Assembly: GCF_030295955.1 (NCBI RefSeq)
Contig: NZ_AP027363.1
Coordinates: 2,625,046 to 2,689,045, forward strand
Direction: 5' to 3'
From: Thalassotalea agarivorans
GTDB lineage: Bacteria > Pseudomonadota > Gammaproteobacteria > Enterobacterales > Alteromonadaceae
Length of the DNA stretch: 64,000 bases
Shown: positions 18,711 to 28,351 of the stretch, one piece after another
Layout: the number at the start of each line of letters is the position of its first letter
Position numbering within the stretch: position 1 is the first letter of the stretch
Position numbers and translations under genes: made by a program
Notes under the pieces: model-generated
Databases searched by the model: none
The model's input: the letters and a program-made list of their open reading frames with translations, nothing else
What the model was told of the DNA's origin: nothing

Positions 18711-19832
18711 TTATACTTTTATAAAAATTTTGTGTCTAAATAACCAATACAATATTAACCACTGTACGGCGACCATAAAGAGGATAGTAAACAGCGCATG
18801 ATACGCTGTTGGAAACGCCTGTATTACACCGCCAAATAAGCTTTGCGTTGTATACTGCCAGTTCACTAATGCACTAGCGAGGTAAATGATAATTGAGTTG
18901 ACACCAATAATGGCGAAAAACTGCCCCCAGCGATTTATACCCAGCACATCTATAACACCATAAAATAGCGCTAGTAATAATATGCTGTAGCCAATGGTTA
19001 GTATCGCAAATGAAGATGTCCATAGCGTTTTGTTTATCGGCAATACGTTATGCCAAAGATAAGCAATTGCGATACATGCGACACCCGCGCCAACGAGGAT
19101 ACGAAGTAGCTTATTAGGGTTGTCCTGATATGCTTTAAGCCATCTACCGACAAACACACCAGCAACCGCGTTAACGATAGAGCCTAAATTGGATAAAATA
19201 CCTTCTGGATCTAATGGCGCATTTTGATAAGTAATACCTGGCAACAAGTGTTGATCAAACCACACATTCAAGGCACCCGTTGCAGTGTAGTCGCCGCCGC
19301 CATAACCACCAATTGAAACCCAAGCTTGCAGTGCCCAATAACCTAACAGTAAACCTATAGTAACGGCGTATTGTGTTCGCACAGTGGTATACCAAACCAA
19401 TAATGCCGCCAAATACCAAGCAATAGCAATTCGCCCTAAAACACTTGCATAGCGGATAGCGTCAAAGTCTGCAGGAATCCCACCGCCCCAGCCATGGTTG
19501 TACAGCACACCAAAAAACATCAGCAGGAGAAATCGCTTTACACCATGTATTTTTATTTGCCTAGCCTTTTCAGTTGGTAACTGACTTAGCGGTTTGGCGG
19601 CAATACCAAGGCTCACACCTGATAAAAAGATAAACAGCGGAAAGATAAGATCATAGGCAGTAAATCCATGCCACTGGCTGTGTAGCATTTGTCCCGCCAA
19701 AGATTGAAAAAAAGCAAAACCCGTAATGGTGAAAAGCGCAGCGAATATCCCTTCTAGGCCCAGAATCCAAATCATGTCGAAGCCACGCAAGGCATCAATC
19801 GATAGTATTCGTTTTTTTTGTTGTTGTGACAT
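18711..19832 (-). CDS. Membrane acyltransferase, heparan-alpha-glucosaminide N-acetyltransferase-like (COG4299/DUF5009)
   Basis: A polytopic protein of about 373 residues with ten or so membrane segments. It begins RILSIDALRGFDMIWILG, the signature of the bacterial YeiB/HGSNAT-like acyltransferase superfamily in which an acyl group is carried across the membrane to a sugar. The ATG at 19832 is chosen because a GGGGT site precedes it and the conserved region follows at once; an earlier in-frame start (19886) would add 18 non-conserved residues. It lies upstream of the adaptor/RND pair on the same strand, 263 bases away, so co-regulation is uncertain. The acceptor sugar is unknown. Confidence 0.8.
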   Translation of the reverse strand: MSQQQKKRILSIDALRGFDMIWILGLEGIFAALFTITGFAFFQSLAGQMLHSQWHGFTAYDLIFPLFIFLSGVSLGIAAKPLSQLPTEKARQIKIHGVKRFLLLMFFGVLYNHGWGGGIPADFDAIRYASVLGRIAIAWYLAALLVWYTTVRTQYAVTIGLLLGYWALQAWVSIGGYGGGDYTATGALNVWFDQHLLPGITYQNAPLDPEGILSNLGSIVNAVAGVFVGRWLKAYQDNPNKLLRILVGAGVACIAIAYLWHNVLPINKTLWTSSFAILTIGYSILLLALFYGVIDVLGINRWGQFFAIIGVNSIIIYLASALVNWQYTTQSLFGGVIQAFPTAYHALFTILFMVAVQWLILYWLFRHKIFIKV

Positions 19833-19980
19833 AGCAACCCCGTTATTAATGACAACGCTGTCAAAAGCTAATTGTATAGTAGCCAAAAAATCAGAATAAT
19901 CACAGCACTTGTTTAAAACCCTCAGACAAACATCGCGATTTCGTGCTATTTAAAGTAAAATACAGAAAAATCATTCGTCG

Positions 19981-20820
19981 ATGCCCACCATGTTAAAAAT
20001 CGGTCAATACAACACCTTAGCAATAGTTAATGAAACACCTCAAGGGTTATACCTTGACGGCCTTGATCACGGAGAAATTATTCTTCCACACAAAGAAGTA
20101 CCTGCAGATACTCAAAACGAAGTGTCCGTGTTTGTATACAAAGATGCTGCCGATAGATTAGTAGCAACAACAGCAAACGCTAAAGCAGTGGTAGATGATT
20201 TTGCTTGTTTAAAATGTATCGCTGTTAATAAGATGGGCGCGTTTCTTGATTGGGGTTTAAAAAAAGAACTATTGGTGCCTTACAACCTACAACATACTCG
20301 TATGGAAGTGGGTAAGCACTATATGGTAAAGGTGTTACTCGACGAACGAACTGAGCGCATTGTTGCCTCTAGCAAGCTAGACAAATATTTGCACATTTGG
20401 GCGCCTAACTATAGTCCATTTGAACAAGTTGACCTGACGGTCGCTGCTAAAACGGATCTAGGTTTTAAGGTAATCGTCAATAATGAACACTGGGGGCTGT
20501 TGTTTTTTTCTGATGTGTTTAAACCACTAAAAACCGGCCAGCAATTAAAGGGCTTTATAAAAGAGCAACGTGACGACGGCAGATTAACCATAACGCTGAC
20601 GCGCCCCGGTAGAGGAAAAGTTATCGACTTTACTGATACGCTGTTAAAACATTTAGAAGAAAATGGTGGTCAATCACCACTACACGACAAAAGCTCGCCT
20701 GCACTGATTCAAAAAGTACTCGGTGTTAGTAAAAAAACATTCAAAGCAACAGTCGGGAACCTTCTTAAAAAAGGTAAAATCGAGTTAATTGACCATGGCA
20801 TAAGGCTTAAGAAGCGTTAA
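19981..20820 (+). CDS. S1-domain RNA-binding protein of the CvfB/YitL family
   Basis: 279 residues. An N-terminal S1-like OB fold contains YLDGLDHGEIILPHKEVP; a second S1 domain follows (CIAVNKMGAFLDWGLKKELLVPYNLQ, then VGKHYMVKVLLDERTERIVASSKLDKYL), then a third (LGFKVIVNNEHWGLLFFSDVFKPLKTGQ), ending in a winged-helix domain (ALIQKVLGVSKKTFKATVGNLLKKGKIELIDHGI, written here as its landmarks). This architecture and length match CvfB, which binds RNA and affects gene expression after transcription. It is a single gene with its own short upstream region. Confidence 0.85.
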   Translation: MPTMLKIGQYNTLAIVNETPQGLYLDGLDHGEIILPHKEVPADTQNEVSVFVYKDAADRLVATTANAKAVVDDFACLKCIAVNKMGAFLDWGLKKELLVPYNLQHTRMEVGKHYMVKVLLDERTERIVASSKLDKYLHIWAPNYSPFEQVDLTVAAKTDLGFKVIVNNEHWGLLFFSDVFKPLKTGQQLKGFIKEQRDDGRLTITLTRPGRGKVIDFTDTLLKHLEENGGQSPLHDKSSPALIQKVLGVSKKTFKATVGNLLKKGKIELIDHGIRLKKR

Positions 20821-20916
20821 CTCTCGTTGTTCTCATTGTTTAATTTTCTTGTTAAATATTAACTATTTAACTATATTGGTGGTAGCAGTATAGTTAATAA
20901 TAATAAGGAGATTGAA

Positions 20917-21342
20917 ATGAAGAAAATAGTTGCCCTAGTCATCACTGCGCTGCTAAGTGCGTGTGCAAGTGAACCCTACGCCATCATAGACGGCTCAAAA
21001 AGTAATCCCGCAGATGATCAAAATGTTGATGTCTATATAACAGGTATAGACGGACAACGATATTTTGACGATAGAAAGTGGGATACACTAACACCCGGTC
21101 ATCATGATATCCAATTTACCTCAAGTAAAGCCGATAAAAATGGAAACTACCGCTACACGTCTGTACCGCTTGTGCTCAAGCCATGTGTGCGCTATTCAGT
21201 GTCAGCACAACACGCAAGTGCCCTGCGCTATGACAATAAAGAGTGGAAAATTGTCATCGAAGAAAAACCAATTAAAAGCTGTGAATCGCTAATAAAGGAA
21301 ACGCCGCAAAACGCTGATGTTGAGCAAACAACAGCGCCTTAA
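20917..21342 (+). CDS. Lipoprotein of unknown function
   Basis: 141 residues with a lipoprotein signal (lipobox LLSAC, Cys16) and a strong AAGGAG ribosome site. The mature part contains VDVYITGIDGQRYFDDRKWDTLTPGHHDIQF, resembling small PEGA-like beta-sandwich modules that present short loops outside the cell membrane, and two cysteines (PCVRYS, KSCESL) that may pair. I do not recognise a named family. It is convergent with tsaD, whose stop lies 8 bases away. Confidence 0.7.
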   Translation: MKKIVALVITALLSACASEPYAIIDGSKSNPADDQNVDVYITGIDGQRYFDDRKWDTLTPGHHDIQFTSSKADKNGNYRYTSVPLVLKPCVRYSVSAQHASALRYDNKEWKIVIEEKPIKSCESLIKETPQNADVEQTTAP

Positions 21343-21350
21343 AAGTAGGG

Positions 21351-22376
21351 TTACTTCGTTGTTTTAATCGACGGCAAGGTATCTATTGGCCAGCGTGGTG
21401 TCGCCTTAAAGGTAAGATCCGCGCTTGTGCCAGCTTTTAATCTTTGCATCCCCGCAAATGCAATCATCGCGCCATTGTCGGTGCAAAACTCTGGTCTTGG
21501 GTAATACACTGTACCACCTAATTTTTGCGTGATTGTTGCTAACTTTTCTCGTAATGCAGTATTAGCACTTACGCCGCCTGCTATAACTAATCGATTGAGC
21601 TGACAATGTTCTAATGCTCTGCGACATTTTATTGCCAAGGTATCAACAACCGCTTCTTGGAAGGCATAAGCGATATCAGCAAACGTCTGCTCGTCTTGTT
21701 CATTGTCACGTATAGTATTAGCGGCAAACGTTTTAAGGCCAGAAAAACTAAAATCAAGACCCGGACGGTCGGTCATAGGGCGAGGGAATTTAAAGCGACC
21801 AGGGGTTCCATTTTCTGCCATTTTCGCTAGTACAGGACCACCTGGATAGTCTAAACCAAGCAGTTTAGCGGTTTTATCAAATGCTTCTCCGGCAGCGTCG
21901 TCAACAGATTCTCCTAACATTTGATATTCGCCGATATCGTCTACACGCACCATCATGGTGTGGCCACCCGATACTAACAAAGCGACAAATGGAAATTCAG
22001 GTACATCTTCTTCTAACATGGGTGCAAGCAAATGTCCTTCCATATGATGCACTGGCACAGCAGGTAATCCCCAACCATAAGCCAAACTGCGGCCGATAGA
22101 ACAACCGACAAGTAATGCACCAACAAGCCCAGGGCCTGCGGTATATGCAACCCCATCTAAATCAGCAGGGGTTAAGTTGGCATCAGCTAACACTTCTTTT
22201 ACCAGCGGGATTGTTTTTCGCACATGATCGCGAGAGGCAAGTTCAGGTACAACGCCACCATAATCGGCGTGCACAGCGATTTGGCTATATAAACGGTGCG
22301 CCATTATGCCTTGCTCTTCGTCATATATAGCAATACCGGTTTCGTCACATGAGGTTTCAATACCCAAAATTCGCAT
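21351..22376 (-). CDS. tsaD: tRNA threonylcarbamoyladenosine synthase subunit TsaD
   Basis: 341 residues, the standard length. [17 protein letters not shown] starts the ASKHA fold, HMEGH gives the metal-binding histidines (His111, His115), and [10 protein letters not shown] and [15 protein letters not shown] close the active site. TsaD, with TsaB and TsaE, transfers threonylcarbamoyl to A37 of ANN-decoding tRNAs in the cytoplasm. Its divergent arrangement with rpsU is a common gammaproteobacterial layout. The gene is intact and essential-looking. Confidence 0.97.
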   Translation of the reverse strand: MRILGIETSCDETGIAIYDEEQGIMAHRLYSQIAVHADYGGVVPELASRDHVRKTIPLVKEVLADANLTPADLDGVAYTAGPGLVGALLVGCSIGRSLAYGWGLPAVPVHHMEGHLLAPMLEEDVPEFPFVALLVSGGHTMMVRVDDIGEYQMLGESVDDAAGEAFDKTAKLLGLDYPGGPVLAKMAENGTPGRFKFPRPMTDRPGLDFSFSGLKTFAANTIRDNEQDEQTFADIAYAFQEAVVDTLAIKCRRALEHCQLNRLVIAGGVSANTALREKLATITQKLGGTVYYPRPEFCTDNGAMIAFAGMQRLKAGTSADLTFKATPRWPIDTLPSIKTTK

Positions 22377-22465
22377 GAAAAGCCCTGAAAATAAGAATCT
22401 TTGATTAAAAACGGGGCGATTTTACACGGGTTAGACTAAATTCTCTAGAAAATTTAAAATATAGC

Positions 22466-22495
22466 TTTACAAATAGACATGCTCGGCATTAGAAT
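22466..22495 (+). promoter_or_regulatory. Candidate sigma-70 promoter of rpsU
   Basis: TTTACA (22466-22471), an 18-base spacer, and TAGAAT (22490-22495), about 95 bases before the rpsU start. This is the best match in the tsaD-rpsU intergenic region. Confidence 0.5.
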
Positions 22496-22590
22496 ACCGC
22501 ACCATTTTTAACCAGTGAGCGGGTGAAAGCGAGGCCAAAGGCCGAAGTAACTAGCCGACTTATATAGATTTCAACTAAGGTAAAAGGCAC

Positions 22591-22806
22591 ATGCCAGTAA
22601 TTAAAGTTAGAGAAAACGAACCATTTGACGTAGCACTACGTCGTTTCAAACGTTCTTGCGAAAAAGCAGGAATCTTATCAGAAGTTCGCCGTCGCGAATC
22701 ATACGAAAAACCAACTTGGGAGCGTAAGCGCAAGAAAGCTGCTGCTGTTAAACGCGCTGCTAAGAAACTTTCTCGTGAGAACGCACGTCGCGTTCGCATG
22801 TACTAA
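22591..22806 (+). CDS. rpsU: 30S ribosomal protein S21
   Basis: 71 residues, standard length, beginning [21 protein letters not shown] and ending in the basic tail NARRVRMY. S21 helps the 30S subunit in translation initiation. It is the first gene of the macromolecular-synthesis operon with yqeY, dnaG and rpoD. Confidence 0.98.
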   Translation: MPVIKVRENEPFDVALRRFKRSCEKAGILSEVRRRESYEKPTWERKRKKAAAVKRAAKKLSRENARRVRMY

Positions 22807-22843
22807 GAATACCTTAGTTAAATATTCTATTTGAGTAAGTAGC

Positions 22844-23290
22844 ATGAGCCTACTAGAACAACTCAAAGACGAAATGAAAAACGCCATGCGTGCTAAAGAC
22901 AAAATCCGTCTTGGCGCTATTCGCATGGCGTTGTCAGCTGTAAAGCAAGCTGAAATCGACAACAAAGTCGAAACAACTGACGACTCTATCATCGCCGTGC
23001 TTACCAAAATGGTAAAACAGCGTAAAGAATCTATCGCCATGTTCACTGATGGCGGTAGAGAAGATATGGCTGCTCAAGAAGCAGAAGAAGTCAAAGCGTT
23101 GGAATTCTTTTTACCTCAACCGTTATCAAATGAAGAAGTAGAAGCCCTCATTGCTCAAGCAATTGCCTCTACCGGTGCTTCAAGTATGGCAGACATGGGT
23201 AAAGTAATGGGTTTATTAAAACCGCAACTGCAAGGCCGCGCAGATTTAGGCCAAGCAAGTGGTAAAGTAAGAAGCGCATTAAACAGCTAA
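22844..23290 (+). CDS. GatB/YqeY domain protein
   Basis: 148 residues of the YqeY family: LLEQLKDEMKNAMRAKDK at the start and the C-terminal GatB/YqeY helical domain (TGASSMADMGKVMGLLKPQL, then GRADLGQASGKVRSAL). The domain is related to the tRNA-binding tail of the GatB amidotransferase subunit. The function is not settled. It sits between rpsU and dnaG, 37 bases after rpsU, and is followed by a terminator. Confidence 0.93.
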   Translation: MSLLEQLKDEMKNAMRAKDKIRLGAIRMALSAVKQAEIDNKVETTDDSIIAVLTKMVKQRKESIAMFTDGGREDMAAQEAEEVKALEFFLPQPLSNEEVEALIAQAIASTGASSMADMGKVMGLLKPQLQGRADLGQASGKVRSALNS

Positions 23291-23313
23291 CACACACTAG
23301 CTATCGAATCCTA

Positions 23314-23344
23314 TAAAACCGCGTTTATCGCGGTTTTATTTTCT
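23314..23344 (+). terminator. Internal terminator between yqeY and dnaG
   Basis: A 9-bp stem AAAACCGCG / CGCGGTTTT with a TTTAT loop and a following T-rich run. It parallels the internal terminator known between rpsU and dnaG in E. coli, which keeps primase levels low relative to S21. Confidence 0.85.
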
Positions 23345-23383
23345 CTGCATTCATGCCAAGATAACACTACTCGAAATAACAAC

Positions 23384-25159
23384 ATGCGAACAATGCCTGG
23401 CTTAATTCCGCGACACTTTATAGACGATTTACTTGCGCGAGCGGATATCGTAGAAATCATAGATGCCAGAGTACCGCTAAAAAAGGCGGGCAAAAACTAT
23501 CAAGCATGTTGTCCTTTTCATACGGAAAAAACACCGTCTTTTAGCGTAAGCCAAGACAAACAATTTTATCATTGTTTCGGCTGTGGTGAGCATGGCAATG
23601 CGATTTCATTTATCATGGAATTTGATCGCTTAGAATTCCCAGATGCCGTCGAAGAATTGGCGTCATTTTACGGGATGGAAGTACCGCGCGAAGAACGCAA
23701 TCAAACACCGGCTCAAATCGCACAACATCACCAACAACAACAGCAAAAACAAGACGATTTTGCTCTAATGCAAGAAATATCGCGTTTTTACCAACTGCAG
23801 TTAAGACAAGCAAGCGACAAAGCTACTGCCATTGACTATTTAAAAGGTCGAGGACTGTCAGGTGAAATCGTCAAAGCATTTGGTATTGGGTATATCAGCG
23901 ATGCTTGGGATGGCATGATGAATCAATTCGCTACGACTCAGAGTTTATCAAAACAGCTTGTCGATCTGGGTATGGCAATAGAAAGTGATAAAGGCGGAAA
24001 GCCCTACGATCGTTTTCGCGGCCGGATTATGTTTCCAATTCATGACAGACGTGGTCGCGTTATAGGCTTTGGTGGCCGCGTGTTAGGTGACGGTACACCA
24101 AAATATTTAAACTCGCCTGAAACGCGGATTTATCACAAAGGGCAAGAGCTTTACGGTTTGTTTGAAGCTAAAAAAACAAACAAGCAATTAGAGCAACTGA
24201 TCATTGTTGAAGGCTATATGGACGTAGTAGCACTTGCCCAACATGGTGTTACAAATGCGGTTGCATCGCTTGGTACATCGACAACGTTTGAACAGTTACA
24301 ACTGCTTTTTAGAACGGTAAAAGAGGTGGTTTGTTGCTACGACGGTGACCGAGCAGGTCGCGAAGCAGCGTGGCGCGCCATGGAAAATGCATTGCCTTTA
24401 ATACGAGATGGTATTTCATTAAAATTCGTCTTTGTGCCCGACGGAGAAGATCCTGATTCATTGGTGCGAAGCAAGGGAAAAGCCGCTTTTGAAGAAATCA
24501 TTGCTCAAGCACAGCCACTTTCTGCCTTCTTGTTTGAACAATTGCTCACACAAGTGGATACAAATACATTAGAAGGCAAAGCGGCTCTCGTTGATAAGTT
24601 TCAACCGCTATTGAAAAAGCTTCCTGAAAGCGTACTAAAAGAAGCCATTATCAATGAGCTTGCCAACAACTTTGGTACTGGCAGTGAGCAAATTGCCAAC
24701 AAGTTAAGTCAAAGCACTACCTTTGAAAGCAAAGTAGCTCAACAAAACAAATCAAGCAAAGGTACACCGGTGCGCCGAGCAATAGCCCTATTGCTAGAGT
24801 TTCCACAAATCACTTCGAGTTTTGACGACCTTAACGCGTTGACGCATATTGCAATGCCGGGATTACCATTGCTGATTGAAGTATTTGGCCTGTGCAAACA
24901 AAACCCTAATGGCAACAGCGCGCAATTTATTGAACATTTTAGGGGACGCCCGGAAGCCAACCAATTAGCCAAAGTGGCGACATGGGAGCATCACGTTACT
25001 GAAGGTGCTGCTGAACAAGAATTTATCGACACGATAGATAAAATTTTTGATCTGTATTTAGAGCAAAGATATGAAACTTTAAAGCAAAAAATACAGTCCA
25101 AAGACATAAGCCAAGACGAATACCAAGAATTCATTGAATTGGCGAGCAATAAACACTAA
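23384..25159 (+). CDS. dnaG: DNA primase
   Basis: 591 residues (588 if the ATG at 23393 is used; the sequence does not decide). It has the CHC2 zinc finger (CCPFHTEKTPSF then FHCFGCG-like HCFGCGEHGN), the RNA-polymerase-like catalytic core with the TOPRIM motifs IIVEGYMDVVAL and CYDGDRAGR, and a C-terminal helicase-binding domain. It makes RNA primers for the replication fork with DnaB. The gene lies after the internal terminator, so it depends on readthrough or a promoter of its own. Confidence 0.97.
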   Translation: MRTMPGLIPRHFIDDLLARADIVEIIDARVPLKKAGKNYQACCPFHTEKTPSFSVSQDKQFYHCFGCGEHGNAISFIMEFDRLEFPDAVEELASFYGMEVPREERNQTPAQIAQHHQQQQQKQDDFALMQEISRFYQLQLRQASDKATAIDYLKGRGLSGEIVKAFGIGYISDAWDGMMNQFATTQSLSKQLVDLGMAIESDKGGKPYDRFRGRIMFPIHDRRGRVIGFGGRVLGDGTPKYLNSPETRIYHKGQELYGLFEAKKTNKQLEQLIIVEGYMDVVALAQHGVTNAVASLGTSTTFEQLQLLFRTVKEVVCCYDGDRAGREAAWRAMENALPLIRDGISLKFVFVPDGEDPDSLVRSKGKAAFEEIIAQAQPLSAFLFEQLLTQVDTNTLEGKAALVDKFQPLLKKLPESVLKEAIINELANNFGTGSEQIANKLSQSTTFESKVAQQNKSSKGTPVRRAIALLLEFPQITSSFDDLNALTHIAMPGLPLLIEVFGLCKQNPNGNSAQFIEHFRGRPEANQLAKVATWEHHVTEGAAEQEFIDTIDKIFDLYLEQRYETLKQKIQSKDISQDEYQEFIELASNKH

Positions 25160-25295
25160 CCAAGCACAAACGTAATCTATAAATTTTTTTACGATAAATT
25201 ACCCTTTGATTCTGGCAATTTTTTGCCCTTTTTGCTAGAATTTCCTGCTTTACGTTTTAATCATTTGACAGTTGTTCTTAGGTGGATACTACTCT

Positions 25296-27137
25296 ATGGC
25301 TCAAGCCCCGCAATCTAGACTTAAAGAGTTGATAACTAAAGGTAAAGAGCAAGGCTACTTAACCTTTTCTGAAGTTAACGACCATCTTCCTCAAGATATT
25401 ATTGATTCCGATCAAGTTGAAGATATCATTCGCATGATTAATGACATGGGTATCCAGGTGTTCGAAAATGCACCAGATGCTGATGAATTAATGATGAGCG
25501 AAGCGAATACTGATGAGGACGCAGCCGAAGCTGCTGCTCAAGCACTTGCTACCGTAGAAAGTGAAATTGGCCGTACAACAGATCCTGTTCGCATGTACAT
25601 GCGCGAAATGGGTACGGTAGAGCTTCTAACGCGTAAAGGCGAGATTGTAATCGCCAAGCGTATCGAAGAAGGTATCAAGGAAGTTCAGCGTTCAGTAGCT
25701 GAATATCCGCCAGCAATCAATTATTTACTTGAGCAATGGGACAACTTCTTAGCGGAAGAAATTCGCCTTAGCGATATCATTATCGGCTTCTTAGATCCGG
25801 ATGCGGAAGAAGAAGACATTCCAGTGGCAGCAACACATGTTGGTTCTGAGCTATCTGAAGAAGAGCTTGAGGACGAAGATGATGATTCAACTGATGACGA
25901 TGATGAAGAAGAACAGGACACTGGTCCTGATCCGGAGCTAGCAAAAGAAAAATTCGACGCACTTCGTGAGAAATACGAAGCAGCGAACAAAATCATCAAT
26001 AAGAAAGGTCGCGATCATAAAGATGCAGCCGCTGCTATTGAAGAATTAGCAGAAGTATTTAAAGAGTTTCGTTTAGTACCAAAAGTATTTGATAAACTTG
26101 TGAAGAACATGCGTGAGGTAATGGATCGCTTACGAGTTCAAGAACGTCTCATCATGAAGCACTGCGTTGCCGGTGCTGGCATGCCTAAAACAACATTTAT
26201 CAAGATATTCCCTGGCAATGAAACGTCAATGGATTGGTATGAAGAACAACGCAATGCAGGTGAAAGCTACTCAGCTAAGCTAGGTGACGTTGAGCTAGAG
26301 ATTGAGCGTTGTGTTGTTAAACTAAACCAACTTGAAGAAGAAACCTATTTAAACGTGCACGGCATCAAGGACATCAACCGTAGAATGTCAATTGGTGAAG
26401 CAAAAGCTCGCCGTGCGAAAAAAGAAATGGTTGAAGCAAACTTACGTCTTGTAATTTCAATTGCGAAGAAATATACAAACCGCGGTTTACAATTTTTGGA
26501 TCTTATCCAAGAAGGTAACATTGGTTTGATGAAGGCGGTTGATAAGTTTGAATATCGCCGTGGTTATAAGTTCTCGACTTATGCGACATGGTGGATTCGT
26601 CAGGCAATTACTCGTTCTATTGCCGACCAAGCAAGAACTATCCGTATTCCAGTACATATGATAGAAACGATTAACAAACTAAATCGTATTTCTCGTCAAA
26701 TGCTGCAAGAAATGGGTCGTGAGCCAACACCTGAAGAATTAGCTGAACGCATGATCATGCCTGAAGATAAGATTCGTAAGGTTTTGAAAATCGCAAAAGA
26801 GCCTATTTCAATGGAAACGCCTATCGGTGACGATGAAGATTCGCACTTAGGTGACTTTATTGAAGATGGCAGTGGTGAATTACCTGTAGACTCTGCAACG
26901 TCTGAAAGCTTGAAAAATGCGACCCACGAAGTCCTAGCCGGCTTAACGGCAAGAGAAGCTAAAGTACTTCGCATGCGTTTTGGTATCGATATGAATACTG
27001 ACCACACGTTGGAAGAAGTTGGTAAGCAATTTGATGTTACACGTGAACGTATTCGTCAAATTGAAGCTAAAGCCCTTCGTAAGCTAAGGCACCCTTCACG
27101 TTCTGAGCAACTGAAAAGTTTCTTAGACGGAGAATAA
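25296..27137 (+). CDS. rpoD: RNA polymerase sigma factor RpoD (sigma-70)
   Basis: 613 residues from the ATG at 25296; the TTG at 25272 would add eight unrelated residues, and AGGTGGA sits at the right distance before 25296. Region 1.1 ([20 protein letters not shown]) is followed by 1.2, an acidic non-conserved region with a run of Asp/Glu near residues 190-210, region 2 ([20 protein letters not shown]), region 3 and region 4 ([20 protein letters not shown]). It is the housekeeping sigma factor, with a normal alteromonad length. Confidence 0.98.
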   Translation: MAQAPQSRLKELITKGKEQGYLTFSEVNDHLPQDIIDSDQVEDIIRMINDMGIQVFENAPDADELMMSEANTDEDAAEAAAQALATVESEIGRTTDPVRMYMREMGTVELLTRKGEIVIAKRIEEGIKEVQRSVAEYPPAINYLLEQWDNFLAEEIRLSDIIIGFLDPDAEEEDIPVAATHVGSELSEEELEDEDDDSTDDDDEEEQDTGPDPELAKEKFDALREKYEAANKIINKKGRDHKDAAAAIEELAEVFKEFRLVPKVFDKLVKNMREVMDRLRVQERLIMKHCVAGAGMPKTTFIKIFPGNETSMDWYEEQRNAGESYSAKLGDVELEIERCVVKLNQLEEETYLNVHGIKDINRRMSIGEAKARRAKKEMVEANLRLVISIAKKYTNRGLQFLDLIQEGNIGLMKAVDKFEYRRGYKFSTYATWWIRQAITRSIADQARTIRIPVHMIETINKLNRISRQMLQEMGREPTPEELAERMIMPEDKIRKVLKIAKEPISMETPIGDDEDSHLGDFIEDGSGELPVDSATSESLKNATHEVLAGLTAREAKVLRMRFGIDMNTDHTLEEVGKQFDVTRERIRQIEAKALRKLRHPSRSEQLKSFLDGE

Positions 27138-27142
27138 TTGAT

Positions 27143-27168
27143 AAAGCCACCATTAGGTGGCTTTTTTC
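27143..27168 (+). terminator. Terminator of the rpsU-rpoD operon
   Basis: AAAGCCACC / GGTGGCTTT stem with an ATTA loop and a T tract, 5 bases after the rpoD stop. Confidence 0.92.
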
Positions 27169-27218
27169 TTATTCAGATTCATGTTAAAAATAAATAAAAA
27201 AGTAAGTGGACCCCGATC

Positions 27219-27830
27219 ATGAAGTATTTGCCTTTGTTTCTCGCTGCCCTAACCCTTGCAACAACACTGCAAGCAGAAGAGCAAGATTCCTCATTCGAAA
27301 TTACACCGTTTATTGGCTATCGCTTTGGTGGTAGCTTTGACGATACCTTGGCAGATACTGGCGTAGATGTTGACGAAGACCTTAGCTACGGTTTAGTTTT
27401 TGCGTGGGATTATGACCCTAAGCGTCAGGGTGAATTGCTACTGAGTCATTTTGAAGGTGCGACGCTAAATGGTAATGGTACAGTTAGTAGTATTGGCGAT
27501 ATTGCGATTACCTACTTACATATTGGCGGCAACGTACCATTGTCGGATGGTAATTTTAAGAACTATATTTCTGGTGGTTTAGGCTTAAGTCACTTTAGCC
27601 CTAAAAATGAAATCTACGCGAACGAAACCAAGTTTTCACTTAATGTTGGCTTTAATTCACGCTACTACTTTACAGACAATATTAGCTGGTATGGCGGCGT
27701 ACGTGCATACGCGACATTCTTCAATTCAGACAGTGCGCTGTTTTGTAATGGCGGCAACTGTAACATCTTTATTTCATCAGATTTGTGGATCCAATCAGAG
27801 CTTACCACGGGTATAGGCTTTAAGTTTTAA
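27219..27830 (+). CDS. Outer-membrane beta-barrel protein (OmpW/OmpA-barrel-like)
   Basis: 203 residues with a signal peptide (about residues 1-20, cleavage near LQA). Alternating hydrophobic strands such as FEITPFIGYRFGG, LSYGLVFAWDY and YISGGLGLSHF follow, and the protein ends in a C-terminal phenylalanine (TGIGFKF). This pattern is that of a small eight-stranded porin-like barrel. NGGNCN-type cysteines occur in a late loop. No ligand or function can be stated. It is a single gene between rpoD and the tRNA region. Confidence 0.75.
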   Translation: MKYLPLFLAALTLATTLQAEEQDSSFEITPFIGYRFGGSFDDTLADTGVDVDEDLSYGLVFAWDYDPKRQGELLLSHFEGATLNGNGTVSSIGDIAITYLHIGGNVPLSDGNFKNYISGGLGLSHFSPKNEIYANETKFSLNVGFNSRYYFTDNISWYGGVRAYATFFNSDSALFCNGGNCNIFISSDLWIQSELTTGIGFKF

Positions 27831-27901
27831 GCTCATTTAATCCAAATTGTTCAAAAAGCGCGCGATCAGCTTTTGAATCAATAAATTTGTATCTCGGGGT
27901 G

Positions 27902-27930
27902 GTGACAACATTTAAAAAAATGCTTATACT
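27902..27930 (+). promoter_or_regulatory. tRNA promoter with GC-rich discriminator
   Basis: GTGACA (27902-27907), a 17-base spacer and TATACT (27925-27930) are followed directly by GCCCCCGC, the GC-rich discriminator typical of stringently controlled stable-RNA promoters. It lies 48 bases before the split tRNA and also serves the intact tRNA at 28070. Confidence 0.8.
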
Positions 27931-27977
27931 GCCCCCGCTTTTTCTTAAAGCATTTCTGATTGCACATGCAATTCGAT

Positions 27978-28016
27978 GGCCCCTTAGCTCAGTTGGTTAG
28001 AGCACCCGACTCATAA
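27978..28016 (+). pseudogene. 5' half of an ileX-type tRNA(CAT), cut in the anticodon loop
   Basis: Acceptor 5' strand GGCCCCT, D-arm GCTC/GAGC, anticodon 5' strand and loop CTCATAA are all present. After CTCATAA the sequence no longer forms a normal anticodon stem, T-arm or acceptor 3' strand. The acceptor GGCCCCT is the same as that of E. coli ileX, which also lies just downstream of rpoD. The matching 3' half, ending AGGGGCCACCA, is at 34481-34525. Confidence 0.8.
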
Positions 28017-28069
28017 CTATCGGGTCCGTGGTGGTACAATAGATAGCAAGTCCCAAGATTCCTAGTTTT

Positions 28070-28146
28070 GGGCCCGTAGCTCAGTTGGTTAGAGCATCCG
28101 ACTCATAATCGGCAGGTCGAGTGTTCAAGTCACTCCGGGCCCACCA
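28070..28146 (+). tRNA. tRNA with CAT anticodon, probably tRNA-Ile2 (lysidine-type)
   Basis: A complete 77-base cloverleaf including encoded CCA: acceptor GGGCCCG / CGGGCCC (7 of 7 pairs), D-stem GCTC/GAGC, anticodon loop CTCATAA, T-arm GAGTG-TTCAAGT-CACTC (perfect), discriminator A. The anticodon stem has one terminal mismatch. CAT could mean elongator Met or Ile2. I favour Ile2 because acceptor pairs C4-G69 and C5-G68, used by TilS to tell Ile2 from Met in E. coli, are present, and because the ileX locus normally lies next to rpoD. It stands 53 bases after the broken ileX half and shares its promoter. Confidence 0.8.
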
Positions 28147-28255
28147 TCTTCCCTTAAATCAAGCAGTTACATCATGATAACTGCTTTGATAATTCAACCT
28201 TACTAAAAAAGTAGACGCGTCCAACCATGGCTAACTTGGACACCGTAATTTTCGA

Positions 28256-28274
28256 GTGGAGTTGATGGATTAAA
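28256..28274 (+). repeat. Left copy of a 19-bp perfect inverted repeat
   Basis: GTGGAGTTGATGGATTAAA; its exact reverse complement is at 34328-34346, 6.05 kb away. Both copies lie just inside the two tRNA halves. Confidence 0.85.
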
Positions 28275-28351
28275 GTCGCCACATTCGGTGCAGTATCGCA
28301 CCTCGTGTAAAAAGTCGTGTAATAGATTTTGTTAAATGGAAACAGAAAACC

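Noticed and set aside
22441..22590. LexA box upstream of rpsU, as in E. coli
   Set aside because: No sequence close to CTGT-N8-ACAG was found in this interval.
25721..25999. Serine-rich minus-strand reading frame
   Set aside because: Shadow of the acidic Asp/Glu run in rpoD.
28070..28146. The island tRNA as a suppressor that reads the in-frame stops
   Set aside because: Its anticodon is CAT, and the interrupted genes carry three different stop codons; core genes use the same stops normally.
28147..28255. Insertion-sequence end (GTCCAA...TTGGAC inverted pair near 28219-28240)
   Set aside because: Short and imperfect, with no transposase or matching partner end; not supportable.
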